Shown: positions 22,701-36,246, counted from the first letter of the stretch. The stretch: 64,000 nucleotides of DNA from Tolypeutes matacus (GCA_026826555.1 JAKSZT010054308.1:127386-191385), one strand, 5' to 3'. Notes: a model not told the origin generated them from the letters alone. A program made the numbers and translations.

Positions 22701-25700
22701 ACTGATCATGTGATGGAGCTCAGGGACCAAGCCCTTCTTCCACGATGTCACAGTTATAGCAGCTCAGCAGCAGCCCCAGTGCCCTCATTCTGAGCCCATC
22801 CTGAAGGCAAGACTTAGGTTTTTCCCTCACCCTTCGAAACTCTCATATATTCACATATAGCCATTGAGTGAAAGACGAGAGGAGTGAAATTGACTCCAAT
22901 GAGGAGAAATCCCAGATACCTTTGCTTAGACCATTTCCTTCTTCTTTACTCATTTCACAAATTTAGAGAGGTCACTAGCAAACCCAGTCTCTTAAACACA
23001 CTACAAAACTTTGTTTCTCAACCAGTGACTAATTTTTCAGAATAACAATCTCATGATTTGCTTCCCCTATTTGTACTTGGCCTAGTCTTCAGGCCTCACA
23101 GTCAACATCATTTCTCTGGTCTTGAGCTATTCCCATCCTTGACCATCTCTCTCTTTCTGGCCATGTGGCCACTATTATCCTGAATAATTTCCCCCATCCC
23201 AACCACCCCAGCCCTGGGAACTCCCACACTAGTGCAAGCCCCAAGGACAGCAGGGATGCTGTGCAGGGCCCCATAGATTTGTCACTACACAACCCCAGAG
23301 GTGCCACCCGTAGACTGTGCTGTTGGGAATGAGCCCTGACGGGTGTGCAGTGTAGTGGGTCCTGATGGGCTGTGTCTTGTTGGGTGCATTCCAGCCCCAG
23401 AACAAGGGCTCAGAAGTGTTGGGGGAGATGGGTCAGAGTGGTGTTATGATCCAAAGCCTTGTCCTGTGAGGACATCCTTGCCTGGGAAGGAATCTGGGAA
23501 TGCTCATCTGGGAGAAGAGTCTGAAGGGGAGATAAGAAACCTGTCTTCAAACACCTGCAGGACTGTTGTTTGGAAGAGAATCAGATTTACTCTCAGTGGC
23601 CACAGGGGTGTGACTTGAACCAGTGACCAGAGGCTACTGAGATGCAGACTTAGGCTCTAACTAAGGGAGAATTTCTAACATGAGGTCTTCAGAACGGCAA
23701 GTGGCTGCTGCCTTGGGGGTGGTGATTTCTTGCTCCTGGAGGTGTTTGAGCAGAGGTTGGGAGATCACTGGGAGGAGGGGAGAGGTGCTTTCAAGGGGCT
23801 TTGAGCCCCAGATGGGAGTTTTGGAGCCAAAGTGTGGACATTCCCAGCCTAGGCTAGCAAAGAGCTGTAGCTAAGGATGTGGTCCCTGTAGGAGCAGGGC
23901 CTCTAGGCCTGGGGCCACTTATTCTCCCTGCCCCCTAGGCCAGGCTTTCTGTGAAAGGAGGATTTGGTTCCAGGACTGCCTACCACCTTCTCTGACTCTC
24001 AGCTGGGAATGCGGGGGCAGACTCATGGACTGACCCAGAGCTGCCACCACACCCTGTCCTTGCCTGGGGGCCCGGAGCCCCTCCATTGCAGTGCCCTGCT
24101 AAGCAGAACAGAAAAGCCTGAGTATCAACCTTCTGCATTGGCATCTACCCCTCCTCCGGCTGGGGATCGGGGCTGGTGCACAGTCTCCAATTCCGGCCCT
24201 AGGACTGCTGAGACTCTGGTCTGTATGGTTACCTAAGACCTCATACTCAGGGGAACGTGGAGGAAGAAAATGAGCTTGTGGGACTGGACTTCCTCCTCTG
24301 TGCAACCTCATTGCTGCCAACGTGCCACACCGGCCAGCATCCCCACAGGGCTTCTTGGTGTCTGGGGCTGCTCCCTGGCAGTTCCCTGTGTCTGTGTCCA
24401 TAAGAGGTAGCAGTTGGGACCCTATCTGCAGCCTCAAGGCCTTTCTTCTCAGGGTATGGCCTGTGGCATTTTTTCCCTAAAAGGTCTAGAGAATCCACGT
24501 ACTCATTCAAAGTTATTTACTACATACCAGGCACTTAGGATACAGGGATCTTTGGACCCAGCACCTGCCGGGACAGACGTGACTATGCCATGAAGCAATC
24601 AGTACTGTGATGCGTGTACACACAGGGTGCAAAGGGACACCTGGGAGACCCAGCCACCATGGCCTGGAGAGAACAGCAGGGCTTCGTCGGCTGACCCGCC
24701 ATTTCTGCTCCTCACTTCACCACTCTCACTTGTCTCCAGAAGTAACATGAACAGAAAGGCAAATCAGAAAAGGAATCTAATGAAAGGAAGGAAAGGGATG
24801 GTGAATGGCTTTGAGGAAGAAAAATTGGAAGGATACAGAGAACAAGAGAATTAGATGGTGGCAAGGACACAGGTTACAGAAAGGAGAGAAAGAAAAATGA
24901 AGAATGGAGGGAAAGAACAAAGGAAAGGGAGGGATAGAAAATGGAGAGAAGACAAGAGGAAGGGAGCGTCAGACAAAAAGAGTAGAAAGAACCAGAACAG
25001 AACTAGAGAAAGTTCTGTAGAGGCAGGAGCGGGTCTGTCTGGCTCTCTGCCAAATCCCCAGCTGCCAGCACGCTGCCTGACACGTACTTAAAATAAACAC
25101 AGGATGAATGCCCGTAAGAAGAGGAGGAGGGGGCTGTACTGGGAATGGAGCACGCCTCACCCCATCCCTTTTTCTCCTCTCCTCTTGCACCACAAGGCAC
25201 CTCCTCGCCCTCGGGTGGTCATTTTGTCCTTCTCTGATTCTTTGAAAGAAGGGAGGCCACAGCCCTTCAGGTCTGCTTGTGAGAACAGGAGTATGCTTTC
25301 CCTTTCTGGATTCCCCCTGAGAGCAGAACTCCAAGTTTCTGCGTGATGCTGGCAAGGCTGGTGTGCTCAGAGAACATGGCTGGACGAGCCAGCTCTCCAC
25401 CCGTTAGGCTTTAAGATCTTCTGTGATGCTGAAAGAAAGGCAGCGGTAGCAGGGTTTCTGAGGCTGTTTGGAAGCCAAAACACCTGTAGAGTGGTTTAAG
25501 GGCATAAGTGTCTCTCTTCAGGTGTGGAGGAAATATGGGGCGGGGGGCAAGGCTAAAATCGTTTGGGAGCTACATCTGGACTAGCTTGATGGATATATAT
25601 ACTAAAAGGTAAGGCCTTTGAAAACAAACCTGCCTTAATGTTGACAAAGAGTTTGCACATACATCACTTCATTGCTTTAATCCTCACCAGAGGTTGTAAT

Positions 25701-27735
25701 CGGGCCTGTCTTACAGATGGCGGCTTGAAGAAGGGCACACGGAGAACTTCCTGGCCCTCGCGCCACTCCACTGCTATTTCTAGCCCACACAACTCACTTC
25801 CCCTAAACACACACCCCGTGAGCCCAGTACGCTTTCACCCGGTGAGAAGTATCAGTATTTGGTCTTCCTGTTATCAGGCCTTATTCCTCTCAGAAAGGGG
25901 GGCCTCCGGGAGTCAGGGAGAAGCTCTGCCTTGCATTTTGTCTCCATCCTGTTTCACCGGTAAGGGCTAAGCTCGCCTGTATTTTGCCTCTTCAATTGTA
26001 CAATGGACCTGATGTAGGCAGGTTTGGGCAGGGAATGGCAGCCAGCTTTCTGCTTTTATATCTTGGCTCCAGGTACCTGAACTCAGTTGTCCTTCCTTCT
26101 GCTGATGAACCACCTGTGGGAAAACTTCTAAATTGTACCAGACTCAAAGGAGTGTCCACAGATCTTTCCTCTTCCTCATTGTTCTCTGTTCCTATGTGAA
26201 CCTGCAGGTTTCTCTGGAGGATCACCACAAGCTCCCTCCATTTTATTTAAAGCCACCCACACCTAGTGAGTGAGAGGGAAAAGAAAGATGAAGGTAGATA
26301 ACCAAGTGTCTAGATGTGTCACAAGAGACCTTGACTTCTTTCATGGATGGGTCTGGAATGTGACAATGGGGAAAGTACTCACATTGAGAAGAAAGTTGAA
26401 AACAGCAGTCTTGTGACCTGCTTCTTATTTGGTGCTCTGGAATGAGGTCACCAGGTGGGGCAGTATTCCCAAGCTTCCCTGGTGCCCGAGGATATAAAAA
26501 GGACCCAGAAGATCCCATCTGCCCCACAGAGAAGGAGCTCATGTGGCTGTCAGTGAGCAAAATGGGGAGGGGAGTACAGAGGGGAGCGGTAGGATAGGGG
26601 GTCACCCCAGAGTCAATAGCTGCAGAGTGGGCTGCTGGATCGAATGTCTGGGAGCCACAGCCAGGGCTCAGTTAGAAGTGAAGTGAGCCCAAGTGAGCCA
26701 GGAGGACCACTGGGTCTGCCCAGGCTGTGGGAACTGAACACAAGTTCTTTGACCACAGATTTTGTCAGCTGACCCCAGCCCAAGGACCTGGTCAGTTCAG
26801 CCATCCTAGAGTAGGAGGTAGCAAAATCCCAAAATTGAGCAGGGCAATCAAGGCTTCCTCTCTCTCTGTGGCTCCTAGGCTATGGAAGCATCTCTGCTCA
26901 TAAATCCAGATGCCATCATGGGCAGGACAAGGAGGCAGGGATAAAGAAATCCTAATAGGGAAGTGAAATTTATATTGACTTAATAATTTTCTTAGATGAG
27001 AATTTTTTAAACCAAAAGAGACAGAAATCTGTCCAGTCAGTAATTTTAACTGAGTTTTCACCCTCTATCCTCACTCCAAAGGAGTCCAGTGCTCAAGAAA
27101 CAGGTTGTGTCCATGTATACTAAACCAGTGCCATGTTCTTTACACACCTTAGTTGGGTGTACACAATTTTGCTACCCTGCCACATTTTATAAAAAGGTCT
27201 CTGTACATCCAGCTCTACTGGGAAACAACTCACTAGGTGTGCACCCCTGCAGCTCTGAAGGTTTGCCTTCTGCCTTCTTTGCCCTTCCCCATCTTCCACT
27301 CTTTTAGGTCTCTGAGGCAGGCCTGGAAGGAAGTCTTGGCTGTGTCTCAATTGGTCTACGCATGGCTCCCTTCTTGCCCACCACCTGTCACCTGCTTGCC
27401 ACCCTCCTTACCTGTGGCCTCACCCATCCATCAAGGACCGGTTCTGCCTTACCTTTCTCAGAAGACCTCCTCACTTCTGCCCCACCCTACCCTACCCTAT
27501 TCCCCAACCAGTCCCCATTGCTTCCTTCTCCCTCACCTCCTAGTACACTAGATATCTGTATTCTATAATCTTCCATCTAGCATTGTCTCTTTAAATATGA
27601 TTTACCTGGGTTAATGTAATAGCTGTTATCTGCTGTAGTAGTGCATACTAAACAAATTGTAATGTTAATACCGTTCTTTATCTGACTCAGTAATGGGGAG
27701 GCTTTAGGACTAGGCCCTCCTGGAGCCCCAAAAGA
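22701..27735. other. About 5 kb without a recognised gene
   Basis: Mostly unique-looking sequence. 24750-25010 is strongly purine-rich on the + strand. None of the short open frames shows a recognisable domain. 27480-27530 is C/T-rich with a CCCTACCCTACCCTA repeat. No tRNA or rRNA seen. Confidence 0.4.
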
Positions 27736-27739
27736 GGCG

Positions 27740-28743
27740 CTGGCAGGTAGTTACTCATTTATATTTATTTACTTATTATTTTGAAATTGAGCTATGATTC
27801 ACATTCTGTAAAATTTATGCCTTTATAGTTATAATTCAGTGGTCTGTAGTATATTCACAAAGTTGTGCAATTATCATCACTATTTAATTCCAAAACATTT
27901 TCATCACCCAAAAAGAGACCCATTAGTAGCCACTTCCCATTCTAACCTACCCCTAGCCGTTGGCAACAACTAACCTACTTTCTCTCTCTATGGATTTGCC
28001 TATTTTGGATATTTCATACAAATGGAATCATAATATGTGGCCTGTTGTGTCTGTCTTTTTTCACTTAGCATAATGTTTACAAGGTTCATCCATTTTGTCA
28101 CATATATCAATATTTAATTCTTTTCTATGTCTGGGTAATATTCAATATTTTGTTTATTCATTCATCATCTGATTGAAATTTGAGTTGTTTCCACTTTTTG
28201 GCTATTATGAATGATGCTGCTATGAACTTTCTCGTATAAGATCATCTGTGGACCTATATTTTCTGTCAGACATATGCCTAGGAATGGAATCCGGGTCATT
28301 TGGTAATTCTGTTTAAGCTTTTGGGAATTGCCAAACTGTTTTTCAGAAACTGCATCCTTTTATATTCCCACCAGCAGTGTGAAAAGGTTCTAATTTCTCC
28401 ATATCCTTGCCAACATTTTCTATTCTTCTTCCTTTTGATTATAACTATCCTAGTGGGTATGAAGTGGTATCTCATTGTGATTTTGATTTGCATTTCCCTA
28501 ATGACTAATGATTTTGAAATCTTTTCACATTTTATTGTACATTAGTGTATCTTCTTTGGAGAAGTGACTATTCATACTTTGCCCGTTTTAAATTTGGGTT
28601 ATTTGTCTTTTAATTGCTGAGTTATAGGAGTTCTTTATGTATTCTGGATACAAGTCCATTATTGGATATATGATTTGCAAATATTTCGTTCTATTCTGTG
28701 GATTGTCTTTTCACTTTCTTGATGGTGTCCTTTGAAGCACAAA
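27740..28743 (-). repeat. L1 LINE 3' end (about 1 kb)
   Basis: Continuous antisense L1: 3' UTR (GTTGTGCAATTATCATCAC), then ORF2 end (TCATTTGGTAATTCTG; TAGTGGGTATGAAGTGG; TGATTTTGATTTGCATTTCC; TCCATTATTGGATATATG). Frame broken. Confidence 0.9.
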
Positions 28744-30114
28744 GGTTGAGGGAAGGCCGGTCTGGCACCATGGATGTAATTGGATGAAATCCCCCTGTGA
28801 CTAATACCTTGTCTTGGAAGGCATTGATTCTGGAAGAAATAAACTTACGTTAGAATTTTGAAGATACATGGTCCTACTAAAAGGGTAAAGAAAATGGTGC
28901 TAAGTGGCACTAAAATGTGGGCCAGCCATGACATACTGGACCATGGGGATGAGAAAGTCCAGGTACCTCCAGAGGGTACATCCTCTCAAAGCTGATGGGC
29001 ATGATCTTGTAAGTTTCAAACGCTGTCTAGGACACTGCCTTCCCCAGTTCCCACAGAGGTGGTTATGCCTAGAAGAACTAGGAGAGGTATGAGGAAAGGC
29101 ACTGCCCTAGACTTAAACTCACAAAGACAATACAGGCAACAAGAAGATAAGCATATGGACTGACATTTGGCCATTGGATTATTACTGTCACCTCAAAAGC
29201 TGTTAAAATTTAATTGGGGAATTACAGGACAGACTATACAAAACAAGGTTTATTCTGTAATAGCCCCTTTGTCCCTATCATTTAAATTTCCAGGCCTAGT
29301 AGACAAAATTCTAGGCTAAACTCACATCTCTCCTATCTTTCCACACACAGCCCATCCCTTTAGTTTCTTCAACTGGTTTTAATGAGTCACTGGAATTCAG
29401 CCAAGGTTAGAAGACCCTGGGGGGCACACTAGGCTATAGAACGATTATGGGAGAATTTAGGATAAACTTTTTAGTTTCTTTCCTTTAAATATTTTCTTTA
29501 TTTAGATTTTATGTGATTTTGTATCCTGTTTGGCTTCTCCAATTTGAGCTTCAGGAGTACTCATTTACCTATAGAAGCACCCATTTAATTTTTAACAACT
29601 TGAATAGAGCTCTTTTAAGAATTTTCATATCATCCAGAGGTATGAAAATATACACTGAACTAACAGACAAACACAAAAAGAGTTAAGACACACCAACAGA
29701 AACATAAAACTCACTAATTTGACTCATAATTCTCACTCGTTTGGTATGGTTGTGTCCTAGCTCTCCATCATTTCACATCTCTGATTTTTACTGCTTTTAA
29801 GATCTTCTTTGGAATTAGTGGTGCCTGTAATATACAACCTCGTTCTTGGAAACACTTTTATTAGTAACCAGAAACCAATTAGGAATACTTGAGCATTATA
29901 AATGCAGTTAAGCACTAATTTAGCAGCTTAGACAGACAGACATTTAACACATATATTCTGGATTACTTTTCAGGAGTAAACTTAGGCTTGAAGTTCAGGA
30001 GTAAGCTATTGATTCAAAACTGAAAGTTCTTTTTAACACCTTGATAAAGATTCTGATCAAAATTAAAGGCGAATAAAACTTAAACCATTGTCAAAATAAC
30101 ATCCCATTATACTC
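28744..30114. other. Unassigned AT-rich sequence, possibly retroviral interior
   Basis: No gene recognised. It lies where the rest of the opposite-strand retroviral copy (30115-30984) would continue, but I could not match it to the + strand provirus interior. Confidence 0.3.
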
Positions 30115-30984
30115 TTCCAGTTTACACAGTTTTGCAATATAACTAATCACCAACTCGGCGCAGGTGATCAGTTAAGTAATCTTTCATCTCTGTCTATGCT
30201 AGGCGCATATCCTTTAACTTTCCTTCTAAGCATCACACGGAGGTCTTTGCTACTTGTTCTGCCTTGGTAGTCACTGCAATCTCCTTACAAGGGCTGTGCT
30301 ATAAGCCGCTGCCATCTGGTGGTCTCCCTTTTCCTTACTTAAGTACAGCTGCTCTGCTACCTGCAGTAGTACAGCCAGCATACCTGCCACAGTTTTCATG
30401 GTGTCCCCATATTCTGTTGGTGGTCTTCACTTGTCCAGGAGGGCAGCCACCCCTCCCCATATGGACGTTATTGGCCAACTCGGGTTTTCCCCCATGGATT
30501 CTCCCTCCCTGGAGCTTACGCCCCCCACTGCCGGTGGTCCTTCTGTCCCCTGGCTGTTACTCGCCCATTGTTACAACCCAACTCCTGAAGGGCACAATTT
30601 GGTGAGGATGCGAGACCAAAAATGTGCCTGGTACTTGGTCAGGCACAAGTTTCATTGGGACTTAAGGACAGGAAAGGCTCTCTGATGGTGACCTTCAGAG
30701 AATGAAGATAGTATTCTACAAAGAGATGAGAAAGTATGGGGTGATATATAAGGGGTTTCAGAACAAGGACATTCCATAGTGTATGAGAACAGAGTTTCTG
30801 CTAAGGTCACATGAAGCACACATGAGGTCTGGTGATATTTTCATTATGCAGGGCTTTGGGAAGATTATAGTTTATGATACCATCTATGCATTCTTTCCTC
30901 TATGGGGAAGGTTGTTAACTTATGTCTAGGTCATGCAGGTGGCTACATGCTGAGGACTTGGGGGGGGGGTGTCCTGGGTCCCCA
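30115..30984 (-). repeat. Endogenous retrovirus fragment, minus strand: LTR plus leader and 5' ORF region
   Basis: The LTR (30569-30984) reads on the minus strand from TGGGGACCCAGG to GGGTTGTAACA and matches the LTRs at 33269, 37645 and 38529. Left of it, 30115-30568 matches in reverse the start of the provirus interior at about 33770-34160 (for example AGAATCCATGGGGGAAA and CAGGTAGCAGAGCAGCTG). The two copies are therefore the same family in opposite orientations. The frame is interrupted in this copy. Confidence 0.85.
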
Positions 30985-31122
30985 TGGTTGTTTAGCAACT
31001 ATGATGAATTAATTCTATGAAGTCTATTCTCAGCTCAGTTAGCTTAGTGGTCAACTAGTGATTGCATAGAGATTTACTTAAACTTCTGGAACCAATAAGT
31101 CCCAGGCTTTGCTGAGTTTTCT

Positions 31123-31411
31123 TTTCTTTCTTTTTTTTTTCTTTCAAAGATTTATTTTAATTTATTTATCACTCCTCCCCTTGCTGCTTGTGCTTGCTGT
31201 CTGCTCTCTGTGTCCATTCACTGTGCATTCTTCTGTGTCTGCTTGTCTCCCTTTGTTGCATCATCTTGCTGCACCAGCTCTCCATTGGCGTGAGCAATCA
31301 GCTCTCTGTGTCACAGGCCAGCTTGCCTTCACCAGGAGGCCTTGGGAATTGAACCTGGGGCTTCCCATATGGTAGATGGGGGCACAATCAATTGAGCCAC
31401 ATCTGCTTCCC
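31123..31411 (-). repeat. Long-form DAS-SINE
   Basis: Reverse-strand tRNA-like head at the right (GAATTGAACCTGGGG; TCAATTGAGCCACATCTGC) followed by a body and a T-rich end at the left. A perfect 14-bp duplication TTGCTGAGTTTTCT flanks it (31109-31122 and 31412-31425). The extended body with GTCTGCTCTCTGTGTCC-type units distinguishes it from the short copies. Confidence 0.9.
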
Positions 31412-31425
31412 TTGCTGAGTTTTCT

Positions 31426-32550
31426 GTGTGCATGTTGGGGCTCACTTTCAACACTCATGCAGGCAGTTGACAACTCAACCTTAGTTTCACTTCCTGCTTG
31501 TGCAGGGTCTCAAGGTCAGCCAGGGATGAGAGTTTAGAAGCTTTTTAGTTCTTTCTTGAGCATGGACATGGACTTATACTTGTGCCTTGCCATCTAATTT
31601 CTTAGGAATACTTTGGACCTTTTCAAAATCTTCAGGGATATCTCAACCCCCAGCTTTTCATTTTAAGATGTCTAGTTAATCTGTTGTTTATTCCACCTCC
31701 TCAGACTGCCTGGAAGTTAATTGCCTGTAATTGTTTTCAACAATTGCCCCCTAGGCAAAGGCTTTTCACATTGAGCAAGCTCCAAATTAGGTAAAATACA
31801 AACATCTTTCCAGGTGGTCTTCCAGGAAACCACCAGTCAGGTCCCATAAAATATTGACAATTCTCTGGGAATGAGGCTTTGAAAGAGCTCTTATGCCATT
31901 CTGCTCTCTCTGGTGGCTGCCAGGTTACTGGTTTTCACTGTGAATATGACTATTACTTTTCAAGGCTACTGCAGGGCTAGAGAAGTGGGGAATGGGATCA
32001 AGGCAAGTTAAAATGCCACAAAACTGAATACAAATATTCAGCCTTTTCTTGAGTAAATCTTTCTGTATTGCTGTTAATCTTTGTTTAATTTCCAGAGTTC
32101 TGAAAAAAGTTGATTCTGACCAAGTTTTTTTTTTGGTGCCAGTTTTCTTGCTGCATTTTTGGAGGAGAAAATTTTTGGAAGCCTTTACTCTGCCATTTTT
32201 GCTGACATCCCTTTTAGTATCTTTTATGTTTTGAGACCTAGCTTCTTACTCTAAAGTTAACTGTTGTTGTTGATGCATTTCATTTAAAATTGATGATGCT
32301 CTTGGGTCCAAACAAAAACCAAAAAGGCAAATCACAAACATTTATGTAATTAATAAAGAAATTTTATGAAATAGCAATATTTTTAATTCAGTGTATATAA
32401 TTGTTATTTTTTACCTAAATTATTTTCTGAACAAGCTCAAGTTTTAGAAATTCCATGTAAGTTATACAATAAATAGCTTTTAATGACAAATGAATCTGCA
32501 TGGATGCTTACAGATTACCAATTTGCTGTTGAACCCCTCTGGGGAATTTT
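31426..32550. other. Non-coding, nothing clearly recognised
   Basis: AT-rich with no gene. Parts may be decayed retroelement sequence. Confidence 0.35.
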
Positions 32551-32554
32551 AAAT

Positions 32555-32990
32555 TTCTGTTAACATGTTCTTCAGCTCTGTTTAGTTCCTTTTAATAATT
32601 TCCGTCTCTCCATTGTTATTCTCTTTGTGTTGATCTATCATTATCCTGATTTCCTTTAGTTCTTTGTCCATGTTTTCTTTGATCTCTTTGAGCATATTTA
32701 GGACCATTTTAAAAAGTCTTTGTATAGTATGTCTAAGACCTGGTCTTCCTCATTGATTTCTTTTTTTTTTTTTTTTTTATCTTTTAAAAAAATTTTTTTA
32801 TTGTGGGTAAAAATCAAAGTTTTCACAATACATACCAACATTTGCAAAATGATATATAAATCTTCTCCTTTGTCTAAACCATTGCTTCTTTTTTTTTTTT
32901 TTGTATGCTTGATAATCTTTTGTAGAAACCTGAACATTATGAGATTTTAATGTGTTAACACTGGAATTATACCGAGACCAAGACAGCTAT
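32555..32990. repeat. Old L1-like fragment with poly-T tracts
   Basis: Wording such as TCTTTGAGCATATTTAGGACC and GTAGAAACCTGAACATTATGAG resembles old L1 3' regions. Two poly-T runs (32760-32778 and 32888-32902) suggest a nested retroposed piece. Confidence 0.4.
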
Positions 32991-33268
32991 ACTTTAAGCT
33001 TGTATCCAGCTAATGTTATGACAAAGCTTTCCTTGAATGCTAGGAGCTGAAAAAAGAAGGGGAAAAAAACAACAACACCTTTCCTAGTCTTCACAGATTG
33101 ATCTGTGTAAATGCTCTTCTTCAGAATTTATCCATACAATGAGTTTAGAGAATATCTAGACGCCAAATCATAGGGGCCTCTCTGACCCTTTCTCTCCATG
33201 CCTCTTGTCTTGGGCATGTAGGTGTTGCCCTAAGAATTCCCCTATTTACACAGATATGAATATCTCCA
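32991..33268. other. Non-coding spacer before the provirus
   Basis: Nothing recognised. Confidence 0.4.
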
Positions 33269-33718
33269 TGTGGGGGTCCAGTGAGTCTCTGGCCCTGGCT
33301 CCCCATCTCTAAGGGAAATCAGCTCACAGTACCCAGCCTCCTGCATGCCCTAGGACACAAATTAAAATGTAACAAACCTCCTCACAGGAGAACAATGTAC
33401 AGATGCCATAGTAGACTGTAATTTTCTCCAGGCTTTACAATTCTTTTCTACAGTAACATCACCAGACCCCATTTATGTGCTTCAAGTTACCCTAGCAGAA
33501 ACTCTGTTATGAAATGTCTTTTTCTGAGACCCTATATATGCCCCTCATTTTCCTGCCTCTTTGCAGAGTGCTGCTTTCATTCTTCAGCCTGCTGCCACCA
33601 AAGACCCTCTCCTGTCCATATATCCCAATAAATAAAGCTCACGCCTGACACTGTTCTGAGTGAGTCCTTTGGTCTTGTTGCCACCCTGGCTGTGCTCTTC
33701 AGGAGCTGAGTTGAAACA
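33269..33718 (+). repeat. 5' LTR of an endogenous retrovirus
   Basis: About 450 bp, begins TGTGGGGGTCCAG and ends GAGTTGAAACA. It has a TATATAT box at 33533-33539 and overlapping AATAAA signals at 33627-33636, so U3, R and U5 order is visible. It matches the copy at 37645-38063 throughout. Confidence 0.9.
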
Positions 33719-33854
33719 CGTGGTGAGCTGCCAGCCAGGAGACTGAAGCACTGCCAGCAGTAGCAGGCATGAGCTCAGGGAAAAGAGAATCCATGGGGGA
33801 AATCCGGGGTTGGCCTATAATGTCCATGTGGGGAGGGGTAGCCCTATATGATAA

Positions 33855-34181
33855 GTGGGGACTTCTGAGAGAGTATGGGGCTGCCAAAAAATTCTGGCAG
33901 GTATACTGGCAGTGTTACAGCAGGTAGCAGAGCAGCTGCACTTGAATAAGAAAAAGAGAGACTGCCATATAGCAGCAGCTATAGCATGGCCCCTGTTAGG
34001 AGACTTGCAGGTGGCTACTGAGGTAGAACAAGTGACAAAGGGCTCTGTGCACTGCTTAGAAGAAGAGTTAAAGTTAGAAAAAGACATGTGCCCAGCACAG
34101 GCAGGAATGAAAAATTCTTTAACTGATTGGCTGTGCCAAATTAATGAGCAGTTAGAAACCCTGGCTTGTAGATATGTTTAG
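33855..34181 (+). pseudogene. Retroviral 5' open frame in the gag position, not recognised
   Basis: 108 codons. The first part of the frame (AVLQQVAEQL, then a Lys-rich stretch and an AAA run) is shared with the opposite-strand copy near 30115-30420, where the aligned DNA keeps the same reading sense. The protein is rich in Leu, Glu, Gln and Lys and could form a helix or coiled coil. I see no matrix, capsid or zinc-knuckle motif, so a gag identity is not shown. It follows the 5' LTR by about 140 bp. Confidence 0.4.
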
Positions 34182-34601
34182 GCTAGGGACTGCAGGCTAC
34201 TTCAAGTCTAGGTCCAGAGGATATTAATCTTCCCTGGTGGGACCCTAAGGCATGGGACCCTATGGACTCCTCCTCAGATAAGGAAAAAGAGGAAGAATGG
34301 GAAAAGGGCAGGATGTGACAAAATAGGAAAATGTAGGCCAGAGAATTAAAAATCATAGTTTGTCTTGTAATTCCTCAGCTTAAACCTTTTAACAGCTTTA
34401 AAGTGAGGGTAATTAATCCAATTACCAAATTTCAGTAAGTAGGAAAAAAGTCCTTAAAGGCTATGGAAAGATCTTTTCTAAATTATGATTAAAACAAATT
34501 AAACAATTATAATATAGTCCAGAACCTAGCAGTAAGTATGCTTTTAAAATAGTTATTCACAATCTTAAAATTTTATTAAAGAGAAAAGGAAGTTTAGCTT
34601 C

Positions 34602-35132
34602 TGTAGCCATTTGGCAATTTGATGTAATTATGAACTCCAAAAATATAATTGGATCATGCTTGTAAACTGATCTGTTAATCTGGGCATGATTAAGTTATGA
34701 TTAGGGCGTTGACTGGGTCACATCAGTAGGGCGTTGAGCCCCACCCCTTGCTGGGTGGTGGAATCAAATATAAAAGGAAAGGCAAAGGACAGAAGGAACA
34801 GTTTTTGAGAAGCAGTTTTGATGTTGGAGAGAAGGCCCCAGGAGAAGAGAAGTGAGCTGTTCACCTGACAGTCTACAGCTGACCTTGTGGAGGAACCAGA
34901 GGAGCTAAGCCTGGAGAGAAACGCAGTCCCAGGAAGAGAGGAACCCAAGAAGCCTGAACCCTGGCAAATGTCGGCAGCTGTCTTTCTCCAATACGTGGCA
35001 ATGGACTTTGGTGAGAGAAGAAACTTACGCTTTATGGCCTGGTAACTGTGGACTTCTACCCCAAATAAATACCCTTTATAAATACCAACCCATTTTTGGT
35101 ATTTCACATTAGCACCCCTTTAGCCTCCTATA
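34602..35132 (+). repeat. LTR-like xenarthran repeat nested in the provirus
   Basis: Has TATAAAAG (34769-34776) and AATAAA (35064-35069) about 290 bp apart and ends in TTTCACATTAGCACCCCTTT wording, which I recognise as a widespread repeat in xenarthran sequence, probably ERVL/MaLR-related. Start and class are uncertain. Confidence 0.5.
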
Positions 35133-36246
35133 AAGGAAAGAAGAAAAGAAATAAAAGAAAAACATTTCTTGCATAAACTATAATTGTTCCAATTTTATTT
35201 GGCTTGGGTGTAATCTCCTTATGTTTATAGTCTACTAATAAAATAAACTAGCATTATATGTACTAAATCTTTAAGATAATAAAAATTGTAAGCTCATGTT
35301 TAATAAAATATAAATCTCTCCTAAAGTAAAATGACTAGTTTTCACAGAAAAGAATGAAGAATGTAAGACAAAACTTAAATGGATAAAAGTAAATTTCATT
35401 AGTTGCTAATTGTAAGTTACTAAACTTATTTAAAAGTAAAGGTAACTTATGGTTATAGGAAGTTTGCAAAAACATTTTCTAAACTGAAATATTTAAATGG
35501 CTAATACCAAGAAGTTATTCTTAATTAGAAACCTAAATTAATATTGATAATAAAAAGTAGCTTTATAACAGGAAAACCTGTCAGAGGCCACCTCAATCTG
35601 CATATTAAAGTAGTGGTAAGGGGAAAATAATCTTAATTCCACTGGGAATCTTAGGTTTTCATAAAACAATAAAAAAGTTGCTTTTTCCTATACAACTAAA
35701 ATAAAATACCTGTTAATTAATGTAATCATGGTAAAGTTTTAATAATAGTTGAATTCATTTAATATGTTATAAACTGCATTGGAACTGTTTAGAAAGTATA
35801 TAAAAAAATTAAAAGAGGTAAACTTCAGTATTGTCAAACTCTCTTGTGCTCCCAGTACCCTGCATGCTGCCTCTCCATTTGAGTTATTGAGGTCAGTCAC
35901 TATGACCCCCTAAAACAATAAAAGTATCTACAACATCACTGGATATGCTCCTGAAGTGAATGGAAAGCATGTTGCTGTTTCGGATTCCTGCAGCAGACAG
36001 CAACGGCTCGATATGACTAGATTTAGAATGACATTGACTCCAGACAGGCTCTGTTTCATAATGCCAAAGGGTGCTATGCACTAGGCTGGTGAAACACTGG
36101 AGCTTCTTTCTAGGATCAATGGTGCTGCAGCACACTGGCTGTGTGAAGAACATACCAAGTGAAGCAATAATTACCAGAGTAATGTGAGTGGAACTTAAAC
36201 AAACACAATTGGCATTATAGCCCACTCCCACGGAAAGACAACATGT

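Noticed and set aside
31109..31375. 88-codon frame in the 31.1-31.4 kb region
   Set aside because: It lies entirely within a reverse-strand DAS-SINE.
32698..32950. Lys/Phe-rich frames near 32.8 kb
   Set aside because: Caused by poly-T/poly-A runs in an old L1-like fragment.
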